Assembly (NCBI GenBank): GCA_029582265.1
Contig: CM055816.1
Location: forward strand, 23,895,825 to 23,959,824
Reading direction: 5' to 3'
From: Zoroaster sp. YZ-2022
Lineage: Eukaryota; Echinodermata; Asteroidea; Forcipulatida; Zoroasteridae
DNA: 64,000 bases
Position numbers and translations under genes: made by a program. Numbering within the stretch: position 1 is the first letter of the stretch; each line of letters opens with the position of its first letter. This document shows, piece after piece, positions 1 through 13,724 of this stretch. The notes under the pieces are model-generated. The model searched no databases. It was not told the DNA's origin and saw nothing but the letters and a program-made list of their open reading frames with translations.

Positions 1-1494
1 ATTTTTTATTTCGGGATCTTTATCACAGTAACCTGTTCACAAAACTTTCCCTTAAAAAATTACAATATAATTCAACAGTTTAAAATTAAATTTGATCAAT
101 GATCATGAAAATAATTGTACTTGGCGGAGGGGGGAAACCCATCGGGAAGTTAAAAGGAAAAAGGGAGGGGGGCCCAAAGAAAATGTATTCTGCTTAAAAA
201 CCCCTGTCCCCGGGACTTTAAAAGGGAAATTGGTCTGTCAAAAAAAGAACTCAAACCTCTTTATATATTATTTATAAGCCGACTGCCAAAACACAAAAAT
301 TGGGATCTGTCAAAAAATTCAAATTTATTGTTTTCCCATATCTCTAGGGTTTGACAAATGATTATATTCGGTAGTTTTATTTTCATTTTGTGTGAGATAA
401 TAATCAAAAAGTCTGTTCTCGGAAAGGTTGAAACCTCTCAATATTATTTTCGCCGACTGCGGGGGGGGAAACATAATGAGCCTTTTTAAGGTTCAGGATT
501 TTGATTTTTAAATTTTCAGAATTAATGTTATTGAAATTCAAATTCAACACGCGATTGCAAGTACGTCAGTGTAAAGGGTTAAAATCAAATTACCCCCGAT
601 GTGAGTTAATTTAATATACACATCTCCGGTACCTGCTGCTATGGGATTCTACCCCGGAACCGCCACCGGAAAAACTGGGTGGTCAAGATGTTAAGACGTC
701 ACATACACTAAAAAGGGGTTTGAAATACAAGTCCATGAGCCGGGATTGAAAAAAAAATTTTGCCGGGACTATTTTGGAAGGCCCAAATCTGTCATATTTT
801 TTTCTGCTTCAAAACATCAAATTAATTACAAAAGTATGACCCTTTACTAAAACGGCTTATTGTTGGTTTTCAAACGATTGTCGTTTTTTTAATTTAAAAA
901 ATTTTTAACCTCGTTCAGAAAAACCACCATACTACTGTTTAATGATGGCTATAACGGAAGTAGCCAAAAGGTTCCCCACTGCGGGTTATAATTTTTTTAA
1001 ATGGCTTATTCAAACTCCCGTTGTACATCATGGTGTGTATGATTTCAACAAAAGAATAACGCCCGGGAGAAACATCAATAAACTTTGGGACTTTTTTCTT
1101 TTATAAATTCTTTTTGGGGGGACATATTTCATAGTTTTATAATATAAACTTTTTTTAATGGTTTAAAATGATGATATTTTAGCGTTTTGATAAAAACCCC
1201 CCCTTTTATTTAGGCCCTTTTTTGAAAATTTTAAATGTTGTTTTGAATTTTTTATGAAAGGGAATTTTTTCCCCCCCAAAATTTAAAAAAATTTTGTTTA
1301 AATTCCAAAAGGAATATAGATTTGGAAGATATCTATATAAATTTTCAAAATTGAATGGAAATAAAAAATGTGTCCAAAGTATTTTTTTTACCTCAGAAAT
1401 AAAATTCTGGGTTGCCCCCCGCTCCTTCTTGTATGTACCCCTGCCCCGTCCTGAATTCCCCCTAAGACAACAATTCCCATTTCCTTTTTTTTTA

Positions 1495-1800
1495 GGGGAT
1501 GATCAAACCTTTGGGTAAGGGGAGGAGGGGAGAGGGAGGGGACGTTTTCCCTTTATATCATCATATGTTTTTTTACCATTCATTTTGGGTCCCCCGTTTT
1601 TTGAGTCTCAAACCAAGAATGGGGGGAGGGGGACGTGTCCTTTATATCATCATACAGGTTTTTTTCCCATTCATTTTTTAAAACGTCCCCCCGTTTCTTG
1701 AGTCTCAAACCATTGGTGGATGGCGGGGGGACTTTCCCTTTACATCATCATACATGTTATTTTACCATTCATTTTTTGGCCCCCCCGTTTTTTGGGTTCC
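1495..1800. repeat. Short allele of the ~105 bp minisatellite
   Basis: About three units are present, each containing a form of GTTTCTTGAGTCTCAAACC followed by a G-rich stretch and CTTTATATCATCATA. The corresponding array at 39,900-40,970 has about ten units. The sequence is smeared, so unit identity cannot be judged. Confidence 0.7.
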
Positions 1801-2224
1801 CCTTCCGTTGCCGTATTCCCCCCTTTTCATTTATCCATCAAAGCTATTGTACACTATTGGTAATTTTTAAATGAAAAGAAAATTTTTATTAGATTTTTAT
1901 ATAAAGCTTTATGTAAAATATTAAAAAAGTAAAAAAAGATGATTTGTCAAAAAACCCGAACCCATACATTTTTGAAGAACTATCCTTTTTTTTACATCAG
2001 TCTCAGAAATTATTGTGTGGAACTTTTTGGAGGAAAAACCCAACGGTTTTTAAAAAAGTCTCTGGTTTCGGTCCCCGCACGCGTCATCCAGACATGCGCG
2101 TCGGCATTTTTAAATTGCTGGATAAAAGGTCATTTGGTTTCCGGATGTGTGAACGTTTCCCCGATTTGGGGAGGTCTCTCTTAGCCACCATACTTTATAT
2201 GGGAAATGTGGTCGGGTTCCCAAA

Positions 2225-2262
2225 AACCCGCATACATGATTTCACTGGTTGGCAAAATAAAT
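2225..2262. other. Empty site for the 1.85 kb foldback/LINE insertion
   Basis: Here CGCATACATGATTTC runs directly into ACTGGTTGGCAAAATAAATA. In the other copy the same two flanks lie at 41,437-41,449 and 43,300-43,312 and are separated by about 1,850 bp. This block is therefore an uninserted (or cleanly deleted) version of that locus. Confidence 0.75.
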
Positions 2263-3239
2263 AAAAAAATAAATAAATAAATAAAAAAAAAAATAAAAAA
2301 AAATAAAAAAATAAAAAAATCATCAGATCCTTTTTTAAAGGCACAATTAGTGGGTTTATTCGGGGTTTCATTTTGGGCATTAGTTCAAAATCTTGTAGCC
2401 AGGGGGAAGTTATCAGATTGAAGTTTTTCCCCCCTTTCATTTACCCTGGCTTGATTCACACTGTTTTGCTAATACACCATTACAATCATTGAACACTCCT
2501 GGCTTTCAAAAGGGGAAATAAATTAGAATTGCTTTTTTTTGGGGTTTCCCCGTAATAAATTTAAAATAAACAAAAAACGAAAAATCCCCAAGTAATTATA
2601 AGTTTTGAATAATGTTCGTATGATCCCCCGGCAAATCTTTCCCCAGGATGTTCCTGTAGTTTATGTATACCTGACCCATTTTCTCTCGCCCTGGGGGACT
2701 TTTCAAAAAAAAAAATATTTATATGAAAATTAAAAAAACTGATACTGTTGAAAAATTTTTAAGCTGGGGGGGGGAGGGGGGACTAGGCTATTTAATTTAT
2801 TTCATTAATATTTAAATAAAATCCCCTATAAACATTTTTTTGGCAAACAAATTATATAATATATAATTAATTCAAAAAAATTTTGTATTTTTTTTCCTGA
2901 AACTTTAAAAACAATTGGGTTTTGGGGACTTTTCATTATTGAATAATTTTTTTTTTGAAAAACCAAAAACAGATAAAGTTGAGCCTAATCAAGTTTCTTT
3001 TTAAAATCAGGTGAAAATGGAAATCAAATTCAGCGGGTGACTTCATTTTGGAAATAAAATTTGCTTAAAACCCCCTTTGGTTTAAAAACATTCAATAAAA
3101 CACTCATCGGTCGAAGCTGTTTACATTTCTACATTGCGCCGTGGGGTATAGTCGTTTTAATCAACAGTTTAAAACCGATGATCCCGAAAAAATTGGATTA
3201 AATTTCCATAGTTCTATTATAAAATTGGATTTATTTTTG

Positions 3240-4285
3240 GAAACGTTTTCACCCATATCCCAAACAATACTTTTAAAGATACCCCAGCAAGTACTTTGAT
3301 GTGGAAACCCCCTTTTTCAAAATGATGTTCTTTTTTTATAATACCACTGATATAAAACCCCATAAGCGGGGAAGTAAAGTGGGGCTTCCAAATGAATATC
3401 TCCCGCAGAAAAACCAGCCCCCTAAAAATTTTTACGTATGCCAAAAACGGGCCCCTTTATTACGTCATGTGCGGACAAAGACGAACATGGATAAGAACTG
3501 TAAGTCTTTTTAACTTTAAATGAAAAAATTTTGGGAGTTAAAAAACCCCCTAAAAGGCTAAAGTATCCGAATCATTCGTTGAAGATAAAAGAAAGTGTAT
3601 TATTGAAAAAAAATACACCTCTTTCTCATTGCCTGATATCCCCTTTGCTCACAACAGAAGTGAAGGGCCAAGGGGGCCAGGTTACCCACAAGTGGTTTTC
3701 AAAAAGACCCCCCAGACGGATTCAGAAAGGTCCCCAAGTTTTTGGGAAATGGACATTGTTTTGGGCGGATGGTTTGGTTTCAGCGAAAAGGACGGAATAT
3801 TAATTTTTATCGTGCCCGGGTGAGGTCTGGCTTGGGTGACCCAAGGGGGTTTTTTTTGGGTTAGGCAATGATAACTTGGTGAGTCTGACATCTGATAAAT
3901 CACAGGGGCCCTTTGGGACCTCCGCATGGGGATTCACAGATTGGAGTAAACATGGCATTTGCAAAAAGGTTTCCAGTCACTGGTGAGAAGTACACACGAA
4001 TTAGGGGCGAATAGATGGAGCAGCACTGCTCGTGACTCTTTTTGAGGGCAAAAGGGGAATACATTTCCCAAAAAAAGGAAAATTCCCAATGATGTGGTTT
4101 GGGAAACCAAAACCCTTAATAAAGGGAACCTGGTGGTTTGATAACTGTCACAACTCTCACTTAAATGGTTTTCCCGGGATGGGAAAAGGGAAAAAAAGGC
4201 ATTACGTGGGGGACTGGCATAACAACTTCAATCCTCTAAAAGCATCCAGCATGAAAAGGGTGGAAACAAAACATGAAAGTACACC
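3240..4285 (+). pseudogene. Degraded copy of the fibrinogen-related gene, without the 4.8 kb insertion
   Basis: The stretch follows the fibrinogen-related gene of 45,395-46,381 and 51,238-51,328 in order: the signal-peptide exon (3,295-3,400), the cysteine-containing part ending ACATGGATAAGAACTGTAAG (3,487-3,506), the middle of the fibrinogen domain (3,660-4,030), the GTGGTTTGATAACTGTCACA segment near 4,135, and the C-terminal part ending near CATCCAGCATGAAAAGGGT (4,245). Frames break many times because of the smearing, so coding capacity cannot be judged. It is useful because the C-terminal part is continuous here, whereas the good copy is split by a retroelement. It also shows a single signal-peptide exon rather than two. 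Confidence 0.7.
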
Positions 4286-4526
4286 AATTAAATTATTGAA
4301 ACATACTGAAAAAAACAGAATAAAATAAAAAAATTTTTATTTGGGGGTTTAAAAAACAAAAATATATGTTTTTCCCCGCCCACCCCCAATCACCAATTAC
4401 ATCACGCCTACCTTTATCATTTAATTATAAAAAATTATAAAAAAAAAACATATGTTTTATGGGCCCTTATTTTTTTGTGTTTGGGCCCAAAAAGGGGGTT
4501 TTTCCCACCCTAATTATTTTTTAAAA

Positions 4527-4536
4527 ATAAATAATA

Positions 4537-4598
<62 letters not shown>
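4527..4598. repeat. Poly(A) tract
   Basis: An almost unbroken run of about 60 A follows ATAATAATAA. The matching place in the other copy (51,590-51,610) has only ATAATAATAACAGG. The long run is probably part of the smearing artefact, or an expanded A-rich microsatellite. Confidence 0.6.
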
Positions 4599-4600
<2 letters not shown>

Positions 4601-7600
4601 ATAATAAAAAAGGGCAAAAAGGGGTATCCATTTATATCTGCCTTTTTTTAAAATTAAAATGGAAACACTTAATATTTTAAAAAAATTTTGAAAACCTCAT
4701 ATAGAAAGTTTTGTTCAGTTTATTTATTTTTTTTTTTTAATATTTAAAAAAAATTTTTAAAGATTTAAAAATTTGTTTCACCTTTTTGGGAAAATTAAAT
4801 CTCTTGAGATTAACAATATAATTGATAACCTTGACCAAGCTGGGAATCATAAAAAAGGCCGATTTTTCAGCGATTTGTTTGTTAAATATAGCAATTTTTG
4901 GGGTTTTTAAAAGTTTGTCTGAATGTAATTGTAATTAAAAATGTATACTGCACTAAAATGACAAATATTTGTAAATGTAATCATATTAGTATCAAACACG
5001 GGCCCGTAGACGGGGGATCTGTATTTGAGAATGACCCCTCCCTCCCGGACATGTTGCACTTGCCTGGTTTTTTAACCAAAGGGAACGGTAACATAAATTT
5101 TTAGTTGCGGAAAAATTGAAGGGGTTCCATTGGGAAAAAAATTTTAATGTTGGTCTACAGTTTTTGGTAATCCCCCGATTACACGATTACTAAATTATAA
5201 TCTAAAACGTACTTTATGGGGTTTTTGCTCGTACCAAACATCAGAAATTATTCCTTTCGGGATTAGAAAACGGAAATGTATTGCCCACATTTGAATTTTG
5301 GGAAGCAATCCTGATTACTTTTCACTATTTTCTCGTTAACGAGAAAATAAAAAAAACTTTCACATTTATTTTATTGTATAAATATCTCTTCATTCTTATA
5401 AATTTGGATGATTTATAGAAAATTTTATTAATAGTGTTTACAATCTCTTTAAGCCACCCCATCCCTTATTTTCAAACAAATTCGGGTCAAAATATATATG
5501 AATGGTGTTTTAGCTTTTTTTTAGGGGATTTTACTTATTTCCAAAAAAAGGTTAATACTAAAATTGAACAAAAAAAGACCATGTCAAAAAAATATTAATT
5601 AAGGTGATCGTCCTCGCCCGACCTAATGGATTGGGGCCAAAACGATTTCTGTTATATATTTTAATAATTTGGTTAAATAATTTTCCAATGAAAAAAAATA
5701 AAAAACAAAAATTGGGTAGAATTTCCCAAACCCTTTTCCCCTCCGGAGCATTTTCCCTGGAGAACGGTAAAATAACCTGTTTTTGGAGACGGAAATTTTT
5801 CCCCAAAAACGAGATTAAATAAAAGGGAAAAACGTTGAAGCAGTGGTGAAAATAAAAAATACAATTAATAAACCCCGACATGATTTTTCGATTTGAAAGG
5901 ACATAAAGTTTATTATTTATTACATGGTCTTATTAAAAATTTAATAATAAATAAAAAAAAAAAAATTTAAATAAAAAGGTCAAAAATTAAAAAACATACA
6001 AACAAAATAAAAAAATATGATATATAAAAAAACAAAATAAAATAATAATACAAACATTTTTTACATTCTAGTAGCCAGTAATTGTTAAGTGACTGGGGAA
6101 AAATTTTGGGAAATTATATCTGCCCAACATATCTGTTTTTAAAAAATTTTATTGAAATTTTTAAATAATATTTGAATGTATTTGGGGTTATATATCCTAG
6201 TCTTTTGTCAACAATTACAATTGTTAAATTTCCCTGCAGACTTTAAAATGTCCTTAGAAAACCCCGTAAAGATGTGTTTTCGACCCTCTTTTTTTCTCTG
6301 ATTGGGGGTAAATAAAAAGTGACTAATGAAAACAAAACATAAGTAGTCTAGAATTTAAGTTGTCGTTGTTAAAATGGAAATTTTTAAAATTTTATTTAAA
6401 TTTTTTATAATTAAAGTCTTTAAAAGATATTTAATATATTTCATGCTCAAGCGATGTTGGTCACTAAATTTTAAATATTTTCTTTTAAAATGAAAAACCC
6501 AAATTATAAAATAATTATGAATTTATGACGGAATGTCATAAATTCATTTAAATTTATAACCATTCTTTAACCCCTTTTTCCCAAACCAAACCAGCTTTTA
6601 AAAAATTGAAATATATTTCCCAGGTAAACTCATTTTTGGACGGAATATCAACTTGAGAACAATGTTGAATTTAAAAAGAAAATTGCCTGTACATAAGCAT
6701 TGATGTTATTAATTAGTTGTCAGAGGCCATCCAAATTTCAGACATTTCAAAGGAGAATAATGGACGTGTTTGGAAATTTTTATCTTAAAAATGCTGAGTA
6801 CCAAATGTCGAAAATGTTGGATACCCCTCAATTAAATTAATACTGTTAAAAAACCTTGTTCGAATCAAGTGCAATAAACTGGTGATGGGAACTGAATAAA
6901 AATTTTTTTCTTTCTTTTTGAGTTTTTTATAAACGAAGTTTTCTAAACTTGCCCACGGGCCCCGAAAAGATCGGGAAAAACGGCGACAGGAGGTTTACAG
7001 AGACTAAGATAACTAACCCTCTCTGACATTATTAAAGGGGACATCTAATTAAAAAAATTCAAAGGGGACACTTTTTTTAAAAAAATCTTTTCTTTTTGTA
7101 GTTTTAAAATGGGGTTTAGTGGACCAGAATAAATTTTTCAAAAATGTTGGACTTGATGCTGTAGGGAGAGGGCTTTTGGGGGTTGGGTGGGAGGAAGGGG
7201 GAGGGGGGGGGGGGGAAGGGGAGGGAAAGGGAGGAAAGGGAAGGAAGGGGGAGATGGGGGGTTTGGGGGGGAAGGAGGAGACTTCCGGGGGGGGGGAGGA
7301 AGGGACAAGGGCCGGTTCCAAATAAATATCAAGGGGGATCCTACGTCTTAGCTACCATTTTTTGGGGATTTTTTCCCCCTTTATTTTCGGGTTACACGGG
7401 GTTACACGGCATTTCCTCCACTTCCCCTCTCCCCCCCCCCCTCCTCCGTCTCCCCCACAAAAAAGGGCGCTGTTTTAATTGGGGGAACTCTTGGGGTTTC
7501 ACAAAATTTACCCATTCTGAAAAGCTCCCCCCTGTGTTTCCCCCTCAAAAAGTCCCAAAGGAATTTCAACGTGTTTTCCCCGGTCTTTATGATATCCTTC

Positions 7601-8459
7601 AGCCCCAATTTGGAACCAGCAGTTTAAACCAGTGTTGGGTTAACGATCTCTTGGGGGGGCTTAGGGCATTTCCCCCTTTCCCCTAGCTTTCAGGGATACA
7701 CAGTGACTTCCTAACCTTCCTGACCGAGGCAAAAGACAAGACGACCGTATCCAGGTGAAAAGGCCGCCCTCTTTGATGAATAATTGTATTGGTCATTTTC
7801 GTCAAATCTTTACATATATATCCCCCTCCCCCTTTAAGATTTGGGCCCCGCCCCCTTGTTGAAATTTTTTTATCCAATTTTTAATATTCCAAAGGCCCCC
7901 CCTAAACGGATCTTCCTGTCCTCCCTCCCCATGACCCCCCACCCCACCTGGGAAAAAAACAAATCCCTTTGGGTTTGAAACATTAAACATTATTGTTGTC
8001 AAAAAATTTTGAGAAATTAGACATCATTTTGGATATTTTTGGGAAATTTTGAAAAATTTAATGTTTTAAAAAAATCGGTTTGAAAGTTTAAAAAAATTTG
8101 GAGATTTTGGGATTTAATAATTTAAAAAATCTTTCACCAAACTACGATCAATTTGTTTGAAAAGTAGGGGGACCAAGTCCTTTTTTGGGGGATGGTTAAA
8201 ACCCCTCCCCCGACGGGGGGGTTTGTCACTTTTAATGCCTGCTATAAACCTTAGAAATGCCACCAATGATTTGCTTTGGTACCCATTCCAGCATCGGATC
8301 GGGCGGATAATCCAGCAAAAAAGCTGAGCCAAAATCGGTGAGGGGGCCAATTATTACATTTGGGGCCTTTCCTCAATGGGGAAACCCTTATTGCCCACTG
8401 TGTTTGTTTCCCCCCACACGCCCCCCATAGTCCGTTCCCCATTACAGACGGTACGTTAT

Positions 8460-9170
8460 GATTGGAACCATCATTTGGGGGAACCTGTCTGCTGGTTCCC
8501 GTTGTACATTTGCCTCATTCCGTTCTCATAGACTTGTGTCAGGAAAGCAAAGATGGTTTCGGTTTTAATACTTAAAAAACCCACTGCACCTATGGGGTGG
8601 AAAGATTAGGCTTTTCAACGGATATGGATGTTAAAAAATAGTAAAATTTTTTTAAATTTTTTTAAGATGTTTTGGGAATTTATGTTTTTTAAAGGGTTCA
8701 TTGCCCTTTATATGGATGCAATAAAAAACCCACGTCGAAAAGTGGTTCCTTTCTGCTGCTGGTCGCAACCAAATTTTATCAACCCCCAACAATTATGTTT
8801 CTTTTGTTTTACTTGGGTATGATCCATTATAATGTTAAAGTTTATGAATTTAAGTATGGTTAGGGGTAAGCTCCATCTTATCAGTCGCCCGACACCCCTT
8901 TTCCTTAAAAACTGCCTGGAAATATTACAGCTCAACAACTTTGGTTTTAACTTAAAAAATTTGTCTGATGACGTTTGGGTTTTAAAAAAAACACACTGGT
9001 ATGTTATCATTTTGGGGTTTAAAAACACTGCACCAATACAACCGCAAACATGTGATGGGTTTTTCTTTTATTTTCAATTGTTTTTGTTTTTTTATTTTTA
9101 TAATTGCTTATGTTTGAAAGCTATTATACAGAGCACCCCACAGCCAGACTGTGTTTGGCGTCAGTGAAAC
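8460..9170 (+). repeat. Smeared copy of a dispersed repeat also at 22,285-22,720 and 26,190-26,900
   Basis: Shared words include CATAGACTTGTGT near 8,528 and 26,268, the GCTGCTGGTCGCAAC block near 8,757, 22,321 and 26,471, and the AGCTATTATACAGAGCACC block near 9,119 and 26,860. Part of the same repeat recurs at 9,795-9,920 (CATAGACTTGTGTACAGGAAA, then CCTATAGGATGGAAGGATTC). No coding signature was seen. Confidence 0.65.
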
Positions 9171-12100
9171 CCGTTTTGATAGGATCAATTCTGCCTTTAT
9201 GTAAAAGCGCCCCCTTGAGTTCAGATGCATTTAAAGGGATTTAAATATAACATGCGGGGTTTTTGTCCTAAAGTTCTTTTACCACGTTTTTCTTTGAGTA
9301 TGGGTTTTTCTTTTAATAAAAAGTGCGGTTTTTCGCTTTTTTTTGTCACCCATGTACGTACTCTGTAAGACCGGTATTTCCAAAAGTATCGACAAACGAA
9401 AATCCCCCCGAAAAAATATAAATACCTTACATCTATGTTTTTTTTTTGTATTACATTGAAACAAACCAAAAACTTTTTGTTTTTTTACAAATTGCTGCCC
9501 CAGTCTGTCCGTGGTTTTTAGCTGGTACCCCGTCCGCGCAAGGGGAAAGGAACAAAAATTGTTATGCAAGATGACCCCTTGGGGAAAAAAGGGGGTTTTT
9601 TTGTTACTTTAAAAAAAAGACATAGGAATAAAACCAGATATTGGATAGCGAAACAAAAACAGAGTTTCCCAACAAATAAGCCTTAGTGACTATCGAACCA
9701 CAACAACAAAACTGGAAAAAATCTTTAAAAATTTTCCAAGGCCCGGGTTTGAATTGATTGCCCATTAACGAAAAACGAAAATAAATGTGCCTTTTATTCT
9801 GATTCCCATAGACTTGTGTACAGGAAAGGAAAAAATGGCTGCGGTTTTTTTAATTTAAAATCTGTTACACCTATAGGATGGAAGGATTCGGTTGAGAAGA
9901 TATCTTTTTTGAATTTTAGAATGGTTGGTAAGGGATCATATCAGTTATTCTGACATAGTCCTTAAAAATGGGCTTCCAAAAATATATTACATGTTTTGAT
10001 GTTGGGGGAAAAAAAGAAGGGGTGTAATGATTTTTCTTCTATATGATTAAAATTCAAATAAAGTAATTTCTTAATGTAAAAAAAAAATTTATTTTTATCA
10101 GCATTTTACTATCTAGAAAAATCGTGTTTCGCAAAAAAACCCCAACTCATGAATAATTCATATCGTAGTTGTGACGTACAATCAAGGGCTGGCATTCCTG
10201 CTTATGCCCACATGTCATAGTGTTCCCGGAAAAGTGCATTAAAAAACGACGGTACGAAAAAAGAACTCCCAGTCGTACTCACTTTTTCTCTCGATTTTGA
10301 CGCTTTCCAAAATTGGGAAAAGAGCCTTTTCTTCAAACGATATTTGGTATTCCCAAAACCCAAAAATTTCTTTCCTTGACTGGGAAAATCTCAGTCGCCC
10401 CCAAAAAGGGCTGAACAAATCAACGACCATTTTGTCAACGGAAACCCGTGTATTGCCCAATTTACCCCCCTCATTGGGAAACCGCCGGATTCCGCGGGAA
10501 AACGGAAAAAAATAACCCTGGATTCTTGGGGGACCTTTTTGTAAATCCACCAACAGCACATGTGTTTGGCATTATGCCGTTTTTAAAAAAATCGTCAAAA
10601 AGGGGGAAAAAACATGTGTATCAGCTTTTGAGGAAAAACCCCATTCCAAACACAAAAAACAAAAACGGGGGTTCCTTTATTTATCCCCAGATGTTTCGTC
10701 ACACCAGCTGGTTTACGGGCGCTGGATTTCACCGTTCATTTCGTATTTTTTTTCTATGGGCCTTTTCTGGGAACCAGGGAAAAGGGGGCAATAAACCCGA
10801 AAAAACCACCGCCGAAAAACTAAGAAGGGGTTTTTTTTTTACAATCAAAATTAAAAAAATAACGGGAATAAAAACCCTCAAAATAATGAAAAAATAACCA
10901 AAACAACAAAAAAAGACTCAGGGGACGAAGGTGAGCTCGTTTTAAGTCCATCTTTAAGATAACCGTTTGGGGACCGTATTTAAAATTTACCACAACGGGA
11001 AAAATGATAAGTCATTTTTGTTTTTTTCGTTCGAGAAATGTAATGATTACCAACAATTTTTATTCAAAAAACTTGTTCCTTCATGCAAAAAAAAAAAACA
11101 ATTTTTATCGGCGTTCTACGACCCAGAAAAAACCCAGTTTCACCAAAACCCTCAAGAAAAAAAAAGGTCTCGGTTTTAATTTCTATTTTAGGCATCCCCA
11201 AAAAACCCCATGAAGTCGGCATTATATAACCAACACAACAACGTCGAAAAAAAATTTTAAAAAATTCGCCCCTGTTGGGCCTTTAAAAAAGCATTATAAT
11301 ATACACGGGTAACATGGCGTCTTTTGTTTCCTCGGGGGTCGGGGTTTTACGTATCCCCTTTTTGCTGGTTTAAAAACCGCTGGTACTACATCGTGGGTTT
11401 CAAATGGGTTTTTAATGGTTTTTTGTCGGGAACCAGTGCAGGGGGGGGAAAATTTTAAAAAACGAAGAAGCGGGGTCCCAAATTTTTTTGGTCAAATTTC
11501 AACAAAATTATAAAAAAAAAACATGACCACAACAATAAATTGTTACCCCGAACACAACATAAACAAAAGGGTTTGATTGTCAATTTAATGTGAGAGTTCT
11601 CGTTGTAGTCCATTCTTTTAAACCCAAAAACCCCAAAACCTTTATTTTTTAAAACAGAGGCCCAAACATACATATTAAATCTTGTGGTGTTTTAATTTTT
11701 CCCATCTAATTAAAAAAATCGTCAAATTCACATGTTTAATTTCGTCCTCGAAGGGCATAGGTAGAAAAAAAAAAAGATTTTCCCCCAAGGAACCCTCTAT
11801 AACATTAAAATGGATAGTTTTAGGATAGAAGGGTTTACATCGACCTCGTGCAAGTAAACTAAAACATGCATGGTCAATTTTCCATGACTTTTTTTTTTTT
11901 AATTTAAAGCAATCATTGCTTGCCAGGAAGTCGTCTTTTCCATGCTTTTAGATCCTCGTCACTTTAGGCCATATTTGTTTGGTAACCCGACAGCCAATCC
12001 CTTTACTATGAGTTTGCAAGGCACCACACCAATTTAAGACAAAAATTAGGGGAAACCCAAAAATTGGGCCATCCTTGAAAAGTTCAGTTTTTTATGAAAT

Positions 12101-13265
12101 GAACAAATATCCACGAAGCAAGATAATTTACTGTCTTGCAGTGTTTTGTAAAAGGATTTTTCGCCCTTTTTAAAATTGGGGTTTTTTTTGATGTATATTA
12201 AATTTTTTTTTGTTGTTTTAAATGTAATTCGTCATTTTTTGGGGTTTTTATTCCCAAATAATATAAAAAAATGGATTCCTTTTGTATGCATTTTTAAAAT
12301 TTTTCCCTTTTTTTCTCCCTAAAAAAAGGGGGCAATATCAAAACTTTGAAATATTTAATATTCAATTAATATAAATTTTGAATATTCATGGTTGTTCAAG
12401 AGGGACCCTATATTCAAAAGTTATAGGCAAAATAAAAGTTAAATCCCATAAGGACATGTACACAAGATAAGTAAGACAATGTTAAAAATTAACAAAAAAA
12501 ATTATTCGTTATAAATACTTTCAGAATTTTTGTTTTTTATTTATGTTTTAATTTAAAATATTGAATATTTTAAAAAAATTTCCCCAGAATTTCCAACGGG
12601 GACCTTTTATCGTCAATTTCTTTTTGGGAAAATTGGTTTGGGGGAAATAATTAATGTTAGCCCTCAAAATTTCCTGGTAAAAATGTACACTTAACAAAAT
12701 AATATTGAACATGGAAAAGAGGGCCGGCAAATTTGTATAACGAAGGACGAAAAGGGCCAAAATGAAGAAAAAGATATATTATTTTAACCAATCTGTTTTA
12801 AATTAAAAGGGAAATTTAAAAGATTTTTAAAAAATTAGGAACATTTGATTATTTTATCAACTCAAGTACCTTTTTCAATGTACATTATGTTTTATTTCAC
12901 TTATATATTTTTACCACAGTGGGTTTTTTTGTAATGAATTAGTTTTTTAATTTTATCTTTTATTTTAGTTTTATTTGTTTATGTTTTTTTTTATGTTTTT
13001 GTTTATTGATCATTTTAATTTTCCTTTTAATTACATTTTAATTTTCAGGGGACGAGGGGGACCACGGGTTTTGTGAACCTTTTTACCCCGATAAAATATC
13101 AAAAAAAAAATAAATACAAACCCGGGGAAACAGTAACTTTTGCATCACCAGAAAAGGATGGGTTTCTTGTTTTAAAAATTTGATCAAAAAACAATAATTT
13201 TTTGCAGGAGCACCAGGAAAATATTCAAAAACCCGAGATCTTTCCAAAAAAAAGACATCTCTAGT
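9170..13265. other. Smeared sequence with no recognisable gene
   Basis: Apart from the partial repeat copy at 9,795-9,920, nothing was recognised on either strand. Short open frames here consist of smear-derived Phe, Lys, Pro and Gly runs and carry no domain signature. Base errors are too frequent to exclude a gene. Confidence 0.5.
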
Positions 13266-13339
13266 TTGACTTTTATGTATTTTTTAAACCCAGAGATTTC
13301 AATTTGGTTTTTTTTTGAAAAGGGGTTTGGGGGTTAAAA

Positions 13340-13715
13340 AGCTGGATGAAGGTGGGGTAATGGTTTGGGGGGGGTAAATTTAATGGGGTTTGGGGGGGGG
13401 GGAATGGTTGGGTGGGGGGGGGGAAAGGTTGGGGGGAGGGGGAATGGTTGGGGGGGGAGGGGTAAATGGTTTGGGGGGGGGGGGGAAAATTTTGGGGGGG
13501 GAGGGATGTATGGTTGGGTGGGGGGGGGTGAATGGTTGGGTGGGGTGGGGGGGATGGGTTGGGGTGGGAAGGGAGTGAATATTGGGGTGGGAGGGGTGAA
13601 CGGGTTTGGGTGGGAAGGGTTGGAATGGTTGGGTTTGGGAGGACACGAATGGCTTGGGGTGGGGAGGGGTGAATGGGCTGGTGGGTATCAGAGAGGTGAT
13701 TTGGACAAAAGTACA
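13340..13715. repeat. G-rich purine tract (degenerate GGTTGGGTGGGG repeats)
   Basis: Irregular units of the type GGTTGGGTGGGGNGGGAATG run for about 370 bp with many G4 or longer runs. Open frames on both strands (Gly/Trp-rich on plus, Pro/His-rich on minus) come purely from the repeat. The tract could form G-quadruplexes on the plus strand. It lies at the boundary between the smeared block and normal sequence, where an assembly join is plausible. Confidence 0.75.
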
Positions 13716-13724
13716 AAATCCTGA

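Larger units (their letters stand above)
680..8460 (+). repeat. Copy A of the segment also present at 38,870-56,060
   Basis: Anchors run in the same order and orientation in both copies: 690/38,880 (AAGACGTCACATACACT), 1,411/39,809, 2,050/41,230, 2,330/43,340, 2,780/44,114, 3,300/44,655, 4,130/46,320 and 51,170, 5,460/53,300, 6,080/53,890, 6,740/54,570, 7,470/55,310 and 8,256/55,949. Copy A is much shorter because it lacks insertions and tandem expansions seen in the other copy. It is either the second haplotype laid down in the same scaffold or a direct segmental duplication. The sequence alone does not decide between these. Confidence 0.85.
1..13340. other. Low-quality, homopolymer-smeared sequence block
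   Basis: This block differs in texture from the rest of the window. Single bases have been replaced by a neighbour, producing runs of A, C, G or T, and short bases are lost. Aligning 1,411-1,470 by eye with 39,809-39,870 shows CAC becoming CCC, CGCC becoming CCC and TCTCC becoming TCCCC, while longer words are kept. The smear stops around 13,265-13,340 and later sequence reads normally. I infer unpolished or low-coverage long-read sequence placed beside better sequence. Open frames here should not be taken as genes. The first 680 bases match nothing else I could find in the window. Confidence 0.8.

Noticed and set aside
7049..7686. Pro/Gly-rich open frames in the smeared block
   Set aside because: They come from purine runs and smearing; the clean copy at 55,000-55,470 gives different frames.
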